The notes beneath the pieces were generated by a model that was given only the letters and a program-made list of their open reading frames with translations, ran no database searches and was not told the origin of the DNA. Both the position numbers and the translations under genes were made by a program. A stretch of 64,000 nucleotides of DNA from Ptychodera flava (Eukaryota; Hemichordata; Enteropneusta; Ptychoderidae): the NCBI RefSeq assembly GCF_041260155.1, contig NC_091942.1:568001-632000 (forward strand). Direction: 5' to 3'. Positions 1-10,985 of the stretch are shown in pieces. Every line of letters starts with the position of its first letter. The stretch's first letter is position 1.

Positions 1-2636
1 AGGCAAGATGCGAGGTGCATGAAAAATCTCCACTGAATAGGAGAAAGCAAAAGAAACTTCCGAAACAAGAAAAGAGCGACAGAAATTTGCAAAGAAATAG
101 AGGTAGCTATATCACAGCAACATTAGGAAAGAAACCAATTAAATCTGAAAAAAAGAAGAAGAAGAAGAAGAAGAAGAAGAAGAAGGAGAAATTTTGAAGG
201 GCAGCCTATATATAAATATTTTCGTTCCGCGTAAAGAAATTCATGTGAATATCAACAGCTGATGTTGGGTATATAGAATAAGCGAACATTATAGAATAAG
301 CGAACATTATACACTTCAAAAACAAATACATTCGTAATCTGAATGTAGCTGATATACTCTTAGCCTAAAAAATATATGGTTCCAATTACACTCTTTTCAA
401 AAATAGGATAGGTAGGTCGGCATTTTTTTATCATTTCACTGATTTTCACCTTTCCAGTTTTTTAATTATTTGTGCCGAAACAAATAAACTTTTCATTGTA
501 CTAAATTTTGTAATGAAAGAACTTCAAAAATCCTAATGTCGTCTGCAGAATGGTAAGATTAATGTTGTTTCTTGTTGGCCAAAATGCGCCAAATTGTTCA
601 AAAATACATCAGATCGTCCAAAAACATTAATTGCGTTTATCATTTTCTTTGTCACCTCCTTCACAATATCTTAAAGCTTTTGCCATTCTAAGACTCTTCA
701 CAAACACTCCCATACAACTAAATCGAATACATTTAAATAAAATACTGAAGTTTCCTAGTCAAGTTATCCATATGACTTCACAGTCATGCAACATTTGGGT
801 ACGGTCTGCTGCACTGCCAGCCACAACTAATAAGAAACATGGCTATCAGATTCAACATAAACATAGTGGGTTGTACAGAAAGGAAACCTGACTGACGTCT
901 TATAACATTTGTTCGAAAGTCCTCTTGTTACTGACAACAGCCAGTATTTGCTGATTAAAATTGGTTACATATTATTGACGTAGACCCCCCCCCCCCATGT
1001 AGCCTGTCAGAAAACTGTAGCGTGCAACACGGAATGACGATATATCATAACATTGCCGTTCTTGTGGGTTTTTGTTTTTCTCAAAATTTTACGCGTTTTG
1101 AATGTTTTTCACTCCTGCGGGTACGTATGACTTAAATAATTGTAGGATCGGCGGGTAAAAAATAGGATAGGTTGGGTAACCGCAAAACCACTTTTTCCTC
1201 CTGCCTTCCTTGTTTGTATAATAGTTTATCGGCATAGATCATGAAGATTGATTTTTCAAATATACGCTCAATAAATCTGTCATTAATTAAAATGCCAAGC
1301 TTGATTTACCTTCAAATACAGCAAGATTAGGAAAGCTGGTTTAGCTGAGCTATATTGACACGTTACAGTTTGCTTGACCACAAATGTCATTCCGCTGTTA
1401 CAAAACTCTTATCAAACTATACTGTCGCTTATCTATCTGATAACAATATATTCGATAGGCTAGCATGCTTCCGACGGTATCATGTGCTATGACCCGATAG
1501 CAATATTTAACATCGGACAATGTTAACACACCTGGCCTGTTGAAATTCCATTTATTAAAATGAATTCTTGATATTGACAATACAATCCCAAACAGGATTA
1601 ATCGACTGGACATTGGAAACCAATTTGTGAGCTCTGTTTTAGCTCACCAGTAATAAATTTCTGCATGTAATCGTTGAAGGCCAAGAGTTCGTACTTCGCA
1701 TGATAGATGTTTGTTTGGAAGAGAAATTAATATGGCTTGAAGTGTCAAACTCTTCTACCTCAAGTAAACACCCGGATTCGAAGATCATTAGACGGATTAT
1801 AGTGTTAATCTTAGACTTACTCTGACAAATTGTTTCGTTAATCATGGCAAAATCGTGTGAAAATTCACGGCAACCAACATACAATCGATTTCCGTTAATT
1901 TACCTTGGAGATAGCAATGAATAGTCATACAGTGTTCCGAATGTCTGGCGAATGATATATCAAATACTCAACTTCGCTTAAATATTCAAATAGATGCACG
2001 TCATAGTGTATGATGTGTGTCTTCTGTAATTAATACGTAACAATTCCTTGTTTGTGTTTTTTCATTAGTTTTTCAAGACGTTGTTATTTCCTATTGATAT
2101 TCTTAATTGTTCATCGCGTGTACTTGACCTTCGATGGGTTTCACTCTTTCCTCTAAAACAGTATTTTGGCGGTTCTGCTCGATGATAAATACTGTATCCA
2201 GAATATCGCAGTAATGCATGTTCGATAGCAAGCCTACTTTCTCCGGAGTTCTTACAAAAGCATTAACAGATTGCGACCCGAGCGACAACTGTCATACAAA
2301 AATGTGTATTCAAACATCTTCTGAAATTTGCTGTACCTCAGTATAAAAATTGTTGATGTGTGTAAGTATTTATGTAGGTTTGGATTGGTGTATGCAGGGA
2401 CCTCTGCAAGTATGTAAAGATGTATGGACACATGTAAGGACCGAGAAACGGACGTGTGCATGGGTTCGTCTATGCATGTCATTCTTTCTGGGATACAGTT
2501 TATGTCGATTCATTTTGAAACATTCCTTGTTCTCGTTTTCCTTTGAATTCAAAATTTGTTTTTTTTTTCCAGGTAGGTTCACGCAGAGAATTGAAGCCAT
2601 TTGAATTAAATATATCTGTATAGCGCAAACTCACAA

Positions 2637-2662
2637 ATACACACACACACACACACACCCAC

Positions 2663-2695
<33 letters not shown>

Positions 2696-2706
2696 ACACA
2701 CACACA
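2637..2706. repeat. (CA)n microsatellite
   Basis: About 70 bp of CA dinucleotides with a short CCCACC interruption near 2658. Confidence 0.9.
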
Positions 2707-3581
2707 AATTTCCTAACAGTAGACCAAAGACCATAGAGATAAAATTGTCTTATAGAAACTTTAAATCCCAGAGAGAATTTGCTCTATCGTTCATTGCATA
2801 CTATTAGTAAATAAGTTAAACTCGACCAGGTGTTCAACATTTAAACCAACCTAATAACGGATAAATACGAACAAGTTCGGCAACGTATCACAGGACTCCA
2901 TATGGTGGAGAAATCGACAAAAAGTGAAACTCGTCCTCAATACAATAACTTCCATTTTTCAGAACGGATGCCCACTTTTAGGAACAAACTTTATTTAAAA
3001 ACTTTAGTTACACGGAAGTCCCAGTCCCAGTGATTCAACATTTCCTCTGATAGTACTTTGTCATTTTTGCGCCTCGAGCTCTGTTCTCAGAGATGAGGCA
3101 CATTACAAATGTACTTCATTATTATCATTACTATTGAACTAACTTAACGCATAGACTGTAGAGAAGAGGTAAAGTGCAGGTGCAACCAACAAGCTGATTA
3201 TCACAAATTGTAACTTAAGGTGTTTCACATGGAAACACACGAGTGGAGGGAATTTTAAAAGCAGAACAGCATATTTAAATTTCGAAGGGCAGTGCAAAGT
3301 TGGAATCACCAGCTCTATGAAATCCTCTGTCCATTAGTTTTTACGCCCCCCCCCCCCTACTCTCCCCGGGAAACGAGTTTTCCTCCCCAGGTCATCAATC
3401 CACTGAAAAGCCACCTGCCGGGCGTACTGAAAGTTGTCTTCTGAGCAAAACATACAATAATTTTCAAATGAAATTATATCAAATTAATTTCGAATTAAAT
3501 TTCCAATTGTCCCGCCCTTTCTGCACAAACTAATGCAAAAAGAAACTGCCCGACTGTCTGTCACGGAACTATTTGCAACTA

Positions 3582-3645
3582 CGCGATTGTGTAGGCTGCT
3601 CGTGACTTTAACGATTGTGTAGGCTGCTCGTGACTCTAACCGTGA
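3582..3645. repeat. Tandem duplication of about 32 bp
   Basis: The block beginning cgattgtgtaggctgctcg occurs twice in direct succession with one base change. Confidence 0.8.
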
Positions 3646-3841
3646 CACGCTTGACTTAATGATACTTAGTCGGTAAATATTTTTGCTCTCAGTCCAACCA
3701 TTATAGTTTCTAGTCCTATTCTCAAGGCGTTTTTATTTATCTGGTACCATTTGATCAATGTCCTTCACATTTGTTTACGAGTGTACCAAGCTTTATTAGT
3801 TCGACACGTAAACTGACTCAACTCTCCTATTTCTTCCAAAG

Positions 3842-3968
3842 CGGTGGTCATGTCAATCCAGTAGTAACGTTAGCAGTGATGTGTTGTGGAAAACTGAATT
3901 TAATCCTGGGATGTTTCTATATGGTGTTTCAACTGGTCGGAGCAATATGTGGATCAGCTCTTGTCTTG
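3842..3968 (+). CDS. AQP8-like: Aquaporin gene 1, exon 2 (127 nt)
   Basis: Encodes the end of TM2, the first NPx half-helix (HVNPVVTL) and TM3 up to GSALVL. Acceptor is the AG at 3840-3841 after a pyrimidine-rich stretch; donor is ttg|gtaagc. It enters in phase 2, leaving Ser to be completed by the two last bases of exon 1, and leaves in phase 0. Its length equals exon 2 of genes 2 and 3. Confidence 0.9.
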
Positions 3969-6900
3969 GTAAGCGATATACACCTCATATATTTGATCTT
4001 GCAAGATTATTTTTATTACATCCGAATATATTCCGAAAAAAATGCATGAGGGTACTTTGGATAATACATTTTCATCATTTTCTCACAAAACAAATGTATT
4101 TTCTTATCTAATTTCTCCGTTATAGCGATCGTAACGATTACATGGAATTTGATAATTTTAGCGATTATTCATCGAGTGTTAGAGCCAGAATCCTTTAAAA
4201 ATCCACAACTTGCATGAAATTGTTGGTCGGAAAATGACCGATATTTATTTATGTGAAGTCACTGCTACAGAATACTAGGGCAACTTTGAAGTGAAATAAA
4301 TGTAATTAAACATGGCTTCATCTCTAACTAATATTTGATAATCATCAGCTTGAGGCAAGGAGAGACTTTTCCTGCTGCTGCTGAACTTTTTAAAAATACA
4401 CCTTTGAAGTAGTGTAATGTGGTGATATCTTGCAGACTTTATTACATCAGACTTCAACTTGCCAAGCCACATCTTTAAAGCTGTTCATCAAACATACATT
4501 TATACACTGTCATTTGATATTTTGTGCACAAGCACGGCATCTATACCAATTAAACCCCAAGTATCCTTTAGCAGTTTGATGTAGCACTGGTAAGCATATC
4601 ACCGCAAGGAAATACGCAGATACATTGTTTTTAGTCACTGCATAGTTAGATACTTGTGTTTGATGATCAGGCAGCTGTCAACAACCCTTTTCATCCCAAT
4701 AGTGTAAAACAGTCAACCAATATCGCATGATATTTCGTGACATACGTATATGACACGAAGAGTCAGTTTAGTCGAGTGCAGTAACACCACAAATAGTCAG
4801 GGCACGGTATACGACGTGAATAGCACGCAATGACGCAACTTATTATTTCTTAGTACTATATCCTAGTAGCCGCACTACTTCTGGTGTACATCAAATAGGT
4901 CGTTTGCCGCTCCTCAACAGTGCTGCATTTTTTACTGTGAGATGGATTGTGTTTGGTGACGTATTATTCCGCGGCGTTTTTATGAACGATTAAAAAAGTT
5001 AGATGGAAAATAAACCACCGGTAGTGTTGGACATGTGAGCCAATGAGATTTAAGTGAACATTCATTATAAAATGGTCGCAGACTCTAACCCTAACCCTAA
5101 CCCTAACCTAACCCTAACCCTACTATAAAAACCCCACTATAATCTAAGTCGTGCAGAGCGTAATGCTGTGAATTCTCTCAGAACAAACCAGAACATTGTC
5201 ATTAAACAAGCTGACAAGGGTGGTGCCACAGTCATTATGAACAAGTCTGATTACTTACGTGAAGCAGAAAGGCAACTGTCAAATACAAAGTTCTACACCA
5301 AACTTCAGAGTGACCCGACCATGCAGTACAAAAGTGAGTTGAAATCTGTTATCCGCACATTTCCTGATAACATCCAGGAAGACACTGTCAGTCTAATACC
5401 TCAAGATCCTCGCCCAGGAACTTTCTATCTCCTACCGAAGATACACAAACCGGGCAATCCAGGACGCCCTATTATATCGGGCATTGGCACCATAACGGAG
5501 GGGATTTCCGGCTATATTGACACCATTTTGAGACCATATACCATCACTACACCTAGCTACATACAAGATACCACCGATCTCCTACGCAAATTACACGATA
5601 TTGACAGTTTGCCTGATAATACAATACTGGTCACCCTCGATGTTGAGTCGCTATATACGAATATTCCACACGCTGATGGACTTCAAGCTATCAGAGATAT
5701 AATATCTGATGGAGAAAAGGCCACATACACCTATAAACTAGCTGAATTTGTACTCACTCACAACTACTTTGAATTCAATGGTTCCTTTTATTTGCAGACA
5801 AACGGTACAGCGATGGGCACACGGATGGCGCCACAATACGCGAATATATTCATGGCAAACTTAGAAGAAAAATTCCTCAGCACCTACCCCCTCAAACCAC
5901 GTCTGTACGTCCGTTTCATTGATGACGTGTTCTTGATTTGGACCCATGGCCTGGATTCGTTGAAGAAATTTTACAGTGATTTCAATTCGTTCCACCATTC
6001 CATCAACTTCACCATGTTTTACTCCGAAATTCAGGTTAACTTTCTTGACACTACTATAACAGTTCGTGATGGCCGCTTAATAACAAGTGTTTACAGCAAA
6101 CCCACAGACACTCACAGCTATCTTCGACCAGCAAGCTCCCACCCCAGACATGTCTTCCGTTCAATTATATATAGCCAGGCAATACGTTACTGCAGAATCT
6201 GCTCTGAGAATTGCGACCGTGAGGAACAACTTGGTCAGCTTCGCCAAACATTTGTCGCCTAAATTATAATCCTATTGGCAGTTGATGAACAGATCAACCG
6301 GGCCAGCAATATCGATCGCAACGACCTCCTCCAATACAGGCAGAAGAAAGACTTAAACAGAATCCCACTGGTTGTAACTTACAGTACACAACTGAAGAAA
6401 CTGAACAAAATAGTCAATGAACTCCACCCAATCATACGAGGGACACACTACTCCGAGAAGTCTTCCCGGAAAAACCGATCGTAGCGTATAGGCAGCCTCC
6501 TAACCTCAAACAACGCATTGTCACCAGTAAACTTCCTATGACCATCCAATCCCATGGAACAAAACCCTGTAATAAAGTAAGATGCAAACTGTGCCCTCTC
6601 ATCAATACCGCCACCACTGTAGTCGGACCCAATCAGAAGAATTTCACAATCAAAGGATCATATAACTGTGACTCCAGTAACGTCATCTATGCTATCACCT
6701 GTATAAGATGTCCTTCCGCTGTATACATTGGCCAAACGGGACAGCCACTGCGGAAACGCATCAACAATCACAAGTTCGATATACAGAGCAACAAAACATA
6801 TAACCTGTTGCCGAACACTTTAACCTGGCCGGACATTCTATCAATGATTTCCGTGTGGCTGTACTTAGAAAGATTCGTAGTAAAAGCACCATCCGCAGAG

Positions 6901-8299
6901 AGACTGAAGAACTCAAAATTATACAATATTTCGACTGTGTCAAAGAAGGACTCAATCGAGATTACGGATTTTTAACACATTACAAATAAACTATTTTGGC
7001 TGTATTTTGCCCCAGTTGTTCCAACCATTGTCCTCATTCAACAGTGTTTTTACACCTTTGCTCAAACTCTTTGTTTCACATTGACACCTCCTTTAGGCAT
7101 TGTCCATTACCCACGATGCATTGGCCTAATTTGCTTCTTTGTCCATTCTGCAAGTACATCTGATGAAGGAGACTGTTGTCTCCGAAAGCTTATGTCATAC
7201 TAAAAAAGTTGATTTACAGTGTGCTACCCTCAACAATATTCATAAAATGGTCGCAGTAATACGCACTACGATTAAATCACCGAATACTTTACTTATTCTA
7301 TTTACGAGATTTCACTCACAAAGTGATACAAAAAGACTACCGTAACGATAGTATCATGTTGTATATTATCGACAATAGACAACTTCAAAATCACATTAAC
7401 GTATCGTGTTAGGTATAACGAATGCTTTATGACTTTGTATTGCGTGACTGTGCTACCAATTTTTTCGCACGTAGGCGGTCCTGACAAGTGAACAGTTCGA
7501 CTACATCAATGGCGGGACTACTTTACCCGGTGAAGGAATCTCCACAGGCCAGGCCATTGGTAGCGAGTTGTTCTTCACCACCATATTGATAACGGTGGCA
7601 CTGCAGGTGGCGATTGACAGCAAATCTTCCCAGCTGGCAGCGCTAGCTATTGGAATGGTTGTCGTCGCCAATATCTTAGCTGGGTAGGTCAGAACAAAAA
7701 CTTTCAATTTTAGAGGGGGCTCTTAATAACACGTTAACTAAACTTGGTACAGGCAGTCTTGTTATTTCATCAATATTTTACCGTTTGCTGAATAAAAGAA
7801 AATTCCACGATATGTTCATATGATAATATTTTCATCGGATAATATAACCGTTTCGATATACTTATTTCAAAATGCATATCTGATATATAAACAGCCAAAC
7901 CCTACATTCGCAAAGAGTCAAAATGTTAATTTTTTTATTGCTGTTGATATACACAACAGGCATTTGCCGACACAAATGCGGGGAGTATTGTAACGTAGCG
8001 TGTTTAAGTAGTTACATATTTTTGAGGAAAATAATTTCACTGCACCTGCAAAAATTGAGGACATAATGTCTGGGCAAGAACTTACTTTAGAATTTCGTTT
8101 TCTGCGTATTTTGTAGAGGAATGATTTCAGGACCAAGTATGAACCCTGCCCGCAGTTTTGGACCAGCTTTGGTCACTGGTATCTGGACAGATCATTGGAT
8201 TTACTGGGTTGGACCGCCTGTTGGCTCTTTATGTTCTGTTATTTTCTTCAAGTGAGTTTCTCTTCTTCCAATGTGTGTCTCAGTCGCTGCCTGCCCCTG

Positions 8300-8390
<91 letters not shown>

Positions 8391-8808
8391 AGTTTGTGAC
8401 GTTTATGATCTTTTTCAGCCCGCTTTCCCAATCGAAAGAGGCGCAAAAAAGCGGGAGCTCGAACGCCGAATGTTTCGTCACCGAGAATATGCAGATATGG
8501 CAAATAATCAAAAATGGTTGACGCAAATTTTCCCCACTAAGAGTGACGACGCGATTTTCCAAAGAAATTATTTTATAATTGTGAGTCAGTTGCAGTACCG
8601 GTACGACACTATTAATATCAACGAAATGAAAAACATTTGCTTTTCGACAGAGTCGCCTCATATCTAAGACAGTCACTTCTAAGCACTCTCTCAAAACAAA
8701 AAGGATATTGATGACAATTAACATTACTGTCACATGGACTTATTTCGTTCTCTCTTTAGATTTATCCTCGCATCAGCTGACACCAGATGGGTTCTGAAGA
8801 GTGATTAA
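3842..8808 (+). CDS. AQP8-like: Aquaporin gene 1 (AQP8-like), exons 2-5; 5' part missing
   Basis: Partial gene for a six-helix membrane channel of the MIP family, conducting water and, in AQP8 relatives, possibly ammonia or peroxide. Coding exons are 3842-3968, 7475-7683, 8117-8251 and 8760-8808; all junctions are GT-AG and the reading frame runs through. The first half-helix motif reads [10 protein letters not shown], so NPA is altered to NPV; the second reads [12 protein letters not shown] with NPA intact. HWIYWVGP and the C-terminal DTRWVLK resemble AQP8 (HWIYWLGP, RLILK) more than AQP1. The TM5 selectivity-filter position (12 residues before the second Asn) is Ile, as in AQP8. Exon 1 should encode TM1 and most of TM2; no match is visible in 1-3841, so it is probably upstream of the window. 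Intron 2 holds a Penelope-like insertion. Family assignment is firm; the AQP8 subtype is inferred from recalled family motifs. Confidence 0.9.
5084..5123 (+). repeat. Interstitial telomeric repeats (CCCTAA)n
   Basis: About six and a half units of CCCTAA with one 5-base unit, placed exactly between the left 15-bp direct repeat and the truncated Penelope-like body. No other telomeric array is seen in the window. Confidence 0.93.
5130..6262 (+). pseudogene. Penelope-like reverse transcriptase (partial)
   Basis: Open frame of about 375 residues with the RT blocks in order: [32 protein letters not shown], the motif-A region [13 protein letters not shown], the motif-B region [17 protein letters not shown] and the catalytic motif FIDDVFLIW, followed by [13 protein letters not shown]. 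These are Penelope-type, the RT clade closest to telomerase. The N-terminal segment expected before [10 protein letters not shown] is mostly absent. The frame stops at 6262 and continues in another frame at 6275-6484 (linker region), so the copy is broken. Confidence 0.9.
6538..6975 (+). pseudogene. Penelope-like GIY-YIG endonuclease domain (frameshifted)
   Basis: Contains a Cys-rich block ([11 protein letters not shown]) followed by [10 protein letters not shown] and [16 protein letters not shown], the GIY-YIG core with its conserved Arg and His. After about 6800 the family-like sequence continues in a different frame, so the ORF tail to 6975 is out of frame. In intact elements this nuclease nicks the target site. 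Confidence 0.88.
7475..7683 (+). CDS. AQP8-like: Aquaporin gene 1, exon 3 (209 nt)
   Basis: Encodes loop C ([12 protein letters not shown]), TM4 and TM5 up to ANILAG. Acceptor is the gtag at 7471-7474; donor is gg|gtaggt. It runs from phase 0 to phase 2 and has the same length as gene 2 exon 3. Confidence 0.9.
8117..8251 (+). CDS. AQP8-like: Aquaporin gene 1, exon 4 (135 nt)
   Basis: Encodes the second NPA half-helix ([12 protein letters not shown], with the filter Arg) and TM6 ([12 protein letters not shown]). Acceptor is gtag ending at 8116; donor is aa|gtgagt. A (CT)n tract begins about 50 bp into the following intron. Confidence 0.92.
8300..8386 (+). repeat. (CT)n microsatellite in intron 4 of aquaporin 1
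   Basis: Uninterrupted CT dinucleotides for about 86 bp, starting about 50 bp after exon 4. It creates long Leu-Ser and Arg-Glu open frames that are not genes. Confidence 0.95.
8760..8808 (+). CDS. AQP8-like: Aquaporin gene 1, terminal exon 5
   Basis: Short last exon coding for the cytoplasmic tail [15 protein letters not shown] followed by taa. The acceptor is the classic tctctctttag. The tail is nearly the same as in gene 2 ([19 protein letters not shown]), which confirms the splice choice. Confidence 0.88.
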
Positions 8809-9649
8809 CATCAATGATAGAGATGGAAGATCATCCAGAAAGAAACACTTTCCACTACATTTTTGCTACTTTCAAGTGACACATACTAGCTGTATCAAGC
8901 TCCAGATCTACCTATACAATTTCCTGGCTCCACTTTAGTCAAAAATCACATAGCAATTTACCAAGAGCCGTGCTATCAACAAAATAGTTTGGTAAATTTG
9001 TTTACTGTTTCTGTCGTAAAATTCTCAATTTTAACACTCGTTACTTATTTTGACGGCTTTGTGTCTCAAATGAGAAACTGTTACTGAATTTTTCAAATGT
9101 CTATTATGTTCAGAGGAAAACCGCTCTAAGAGTCGAGAGTAGACAGACTGGAGATAAAATCTTTGATTTAATATCTGATAGAGCGAAAATTAATATGCAT
9201 AGTTTCATTACACCGTCGTTTTCTGTTAAGCCAATTTTGGAGGAAATAATTGTTCACAGTTATCAAAAGTTTGGTGCCCTATAGCTTAACGTTGCAATGT
9301 TACAAATTACCAAGAAACACAAGTAAATTGCAAAAAAGAAAAACGAGCATAACTTTTACTGGTCAAACCAACATGACTACAATATCTTATTCTCCCAAAT
9401 TAGTTCCAATCGTGTTTATTGTAAATATTAATTTTGTATATAATGCAACATGAACTACTCAGTCGGATAATATGATAAGTTGTAACTGCGAAGAGATCAG
9501 TCGCATTAAAAAGTTTCTGTAACTCTCTCTAGATAACTTGAAAGCTGAGTTCTAATACTGACGAACAGAGATACGGTACCAAGTACAATCCATAGAAAAG
9601 ATATACACCTCCCTCCCCTCTCCCTCCCCTCCCCCTCTCCCTCCCTCCT

Positions 9650-9723
<74 letters not shown>

Positions 9724-10317
9724 TGTGTGTGTGTGTGTGTATCTGTATGTATATATTACAGTGCTCGATCAAAAAAAATACATCACGTATTACTTCAAGT
9801 ACCAAACCGAATGTTATTTGATGTATGAACCCTTATCTTATCATGAAATTCTTAAAAGGTCACTCACGTGCTACCTACGAAGTAAAAGTTGTAAACAGGG
9901 CCATAAATAATACCGATAATGTCAAAATAACGTGAGATTGTCTAATAACGCATGATTAGGACACTTTCAGTTATGACATATGTAAATTATTATATGACAC
10001 ATGTCTTGAAATGTACATAATTGCATAATCCTCAGAATACTACATAATCTCTGTCAACCCGCCTACTGGGTAAACACACTCACATTTGTAAATATCATTG
10101 TTATTCGTCGCAACTTCCGTTATTTATCCGATTGCATTTGTTAAACTTCAAAACACTCTCCAAACATTGGGACAGTGGGTGCGCAAGTCCGAGGAGGCCA
10201 GGTCAAATCGAATCAATGGCAACCGAGTTATTGGGCACACTGGAACGAAATTCAATTATACAGCAAAGTATGCAACGTTAGTGGTAGTCCTCTGATACAT
10301 CTTCCTACTGCTTACAT
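8809..10317. other. Intergenic, no gene seen
   Basis: AT-rich sequence downstream of aquaporin 1, presumably including its 3' UTR. The only structured item is a composite microsatellite at 9600-9740. Confidence 0.6.
9656..9740. repeat. Composite palindromic microsatellite (CT)n(TA)n(GA)n(GT)n
   Basis: (CT)n at 9656-9680, (TA)n at 9681-9700, (GA)n at 9701-9722 and (GT)n at 9723-9740. The CT and GA arms are complementary around the TA centre, so the block can fold on itself. A C-rich tract (ccctccc) precedes it from 9609. Confidence 0.9.
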
Positions 10318-10884
10318 TGTTATGTAGGTCATTTCCCCCACACTCATCATGACCTGAGTTCAATTAGTCTAGAACATTCTCAAGGTCACTGCCCTTGATG
10401 ACCTCACAACCTTGAATTCAATTAGTCATGTTTGGAATGTTCTGGAAAGTTGATTAGTTGTGTAAGGGAGATAATTTTAGAACAGTAATTAGCATGTCAA
10501 TAAAAGTTCTAGATTGTTCTTATATGCCTTTATAAAAGGGACGTGCACAGCTTCCAGTCAGACTTTTGGGATCGTGTCTCTTGTGTGTTACTATAAACTC
10601 CAGCAGTAGTCATTCTCAAGACTTTTCAAGACCTTCACTGTCAACGCTGGATTTATACTGTGGACTTTGTGCAGCTGCAAGCCTGCAAGGACTGTTCATT
10701 CATTCAACTGACTGTTACAACTCTGAGACTGGAGCTTTGCCGTCCCAGCTGAGATAAGTAGTCTGTACACTTTAAAGCTTGTACTCTATCCCTGAATTAG
10801 CAATTAGTTTTATTTTTGTAATAAATTTTGTTTAAACGTTAACTGCTGAGTTCACCCTTTTGTTCGTTTTCTCTGCACGTAACA
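10318..10884 (+). repeat. 5' LTR of the Gmr1-type element
   Basis: 567 bp, tgttatgtagg to gcacgtaaca. Contains a TATA box (tataaaag, 10531-10538) and a poly(A) signal (aataaa, 10820-10825), so U3, R and U5 can be placed. A 63-codon open frame inside it is repeated in the other LTR and is not considered a gene. Confidence 0.95.
10531..10538 (+). promoter_or_regulatory. LTR TATA box
   Basis: tataaaag in U3 of the 5' LTR, with the identical site in the 3' LTR at 16094. Transcription would start about 30 bp downstream. Confidence 0.7.
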
Positions 10885-10887
10885 AAT

Positions 10888-10904
10888 TGGGGGCTCGTCC
10901 GGGA
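10888..10904 (+). promoter_or_regulatory. Primer binding site, tRNA-Pro type
   Basis: tgggggctcgtccggga, starting 3 bp after the 5' LTR. It is complementary to the 3' end of tRNA-Pro, the primer also used by murine leukaemia-type retroviruses; 17 of 17 bases fit that known site. Confidence 0.85.
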
Positions 10905-10985
10905 GACGAATATTTTGAGCCGTTTGAAACATTTTGACAGCCTTTTCAAAACTACTGTATACTGTGAACTCAGCGAAATTCAATC

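Larger units (their letters stand above)
1..3841. other. Non-coding: presumed intron 1 of aquaporin gene 1
   Basis: No exon resembling aquaporin exon 1 was found on the + strand, so this is most likely intron (or upstream sequence). It contains a (GAA)n tract at about 152-187, a 20-bp tandem duplication at about 280-309, a (CA)n tract at 2637-2706, poly(C) runs at 986 and 3346, and a 32-bp tandem duplication at about 3582-3645. The short open frames here lack any family feature. Confidence 0.5.
5067..7256 (+). mobile_element. 5'-truncated Penelope-like element with GIY-YIG domain
   Basis: Retroelement of the Penelope class inserted in intron 2 of aquaporin gene 1, in the same orientation. 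The body is 5082-7241, flanked by a perfect 15-bp direct repeat (ataaaatggtcgcag at 5067-5081 and 7242-7256), read as the target-site duplication. At its 5' end the body starts with about six CCCTAA units (5084-5123) and then enters the RT frame, so roughly the N-terminal part of the usual ORF is missing. RT and a C-terminal GIY-YIG endonuclease are present but split by several frame changes (near 6262, 6450 and 6800). The 3' UTR is about 270 bp. The copy cannot encode a full product. Confidence 0.88.

Noticed and set aside
8158..8667. 169-residue frame across exon 4 and the (CT)n tract
   Set aside because: It is a different frame from the aquaporin exon and is held open by the Ser-Leu repeat.
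3842..8808. Orthology to AQP1/AQP4-type aquaporins
   Set aside because: The HWIYW block, the Ile filter residue in TM5 and the short RW-LK tail fit AQP8 better; the AQP1-type His in TM5 and Cys before NPA are missing.
10566..10757. 63-residue frame present twice (also 16129-16320)
   Set aside because: It is LTR sequence and its duplication follows from the two LTRs; it overlaps the promoter and R region and has no coding sign.
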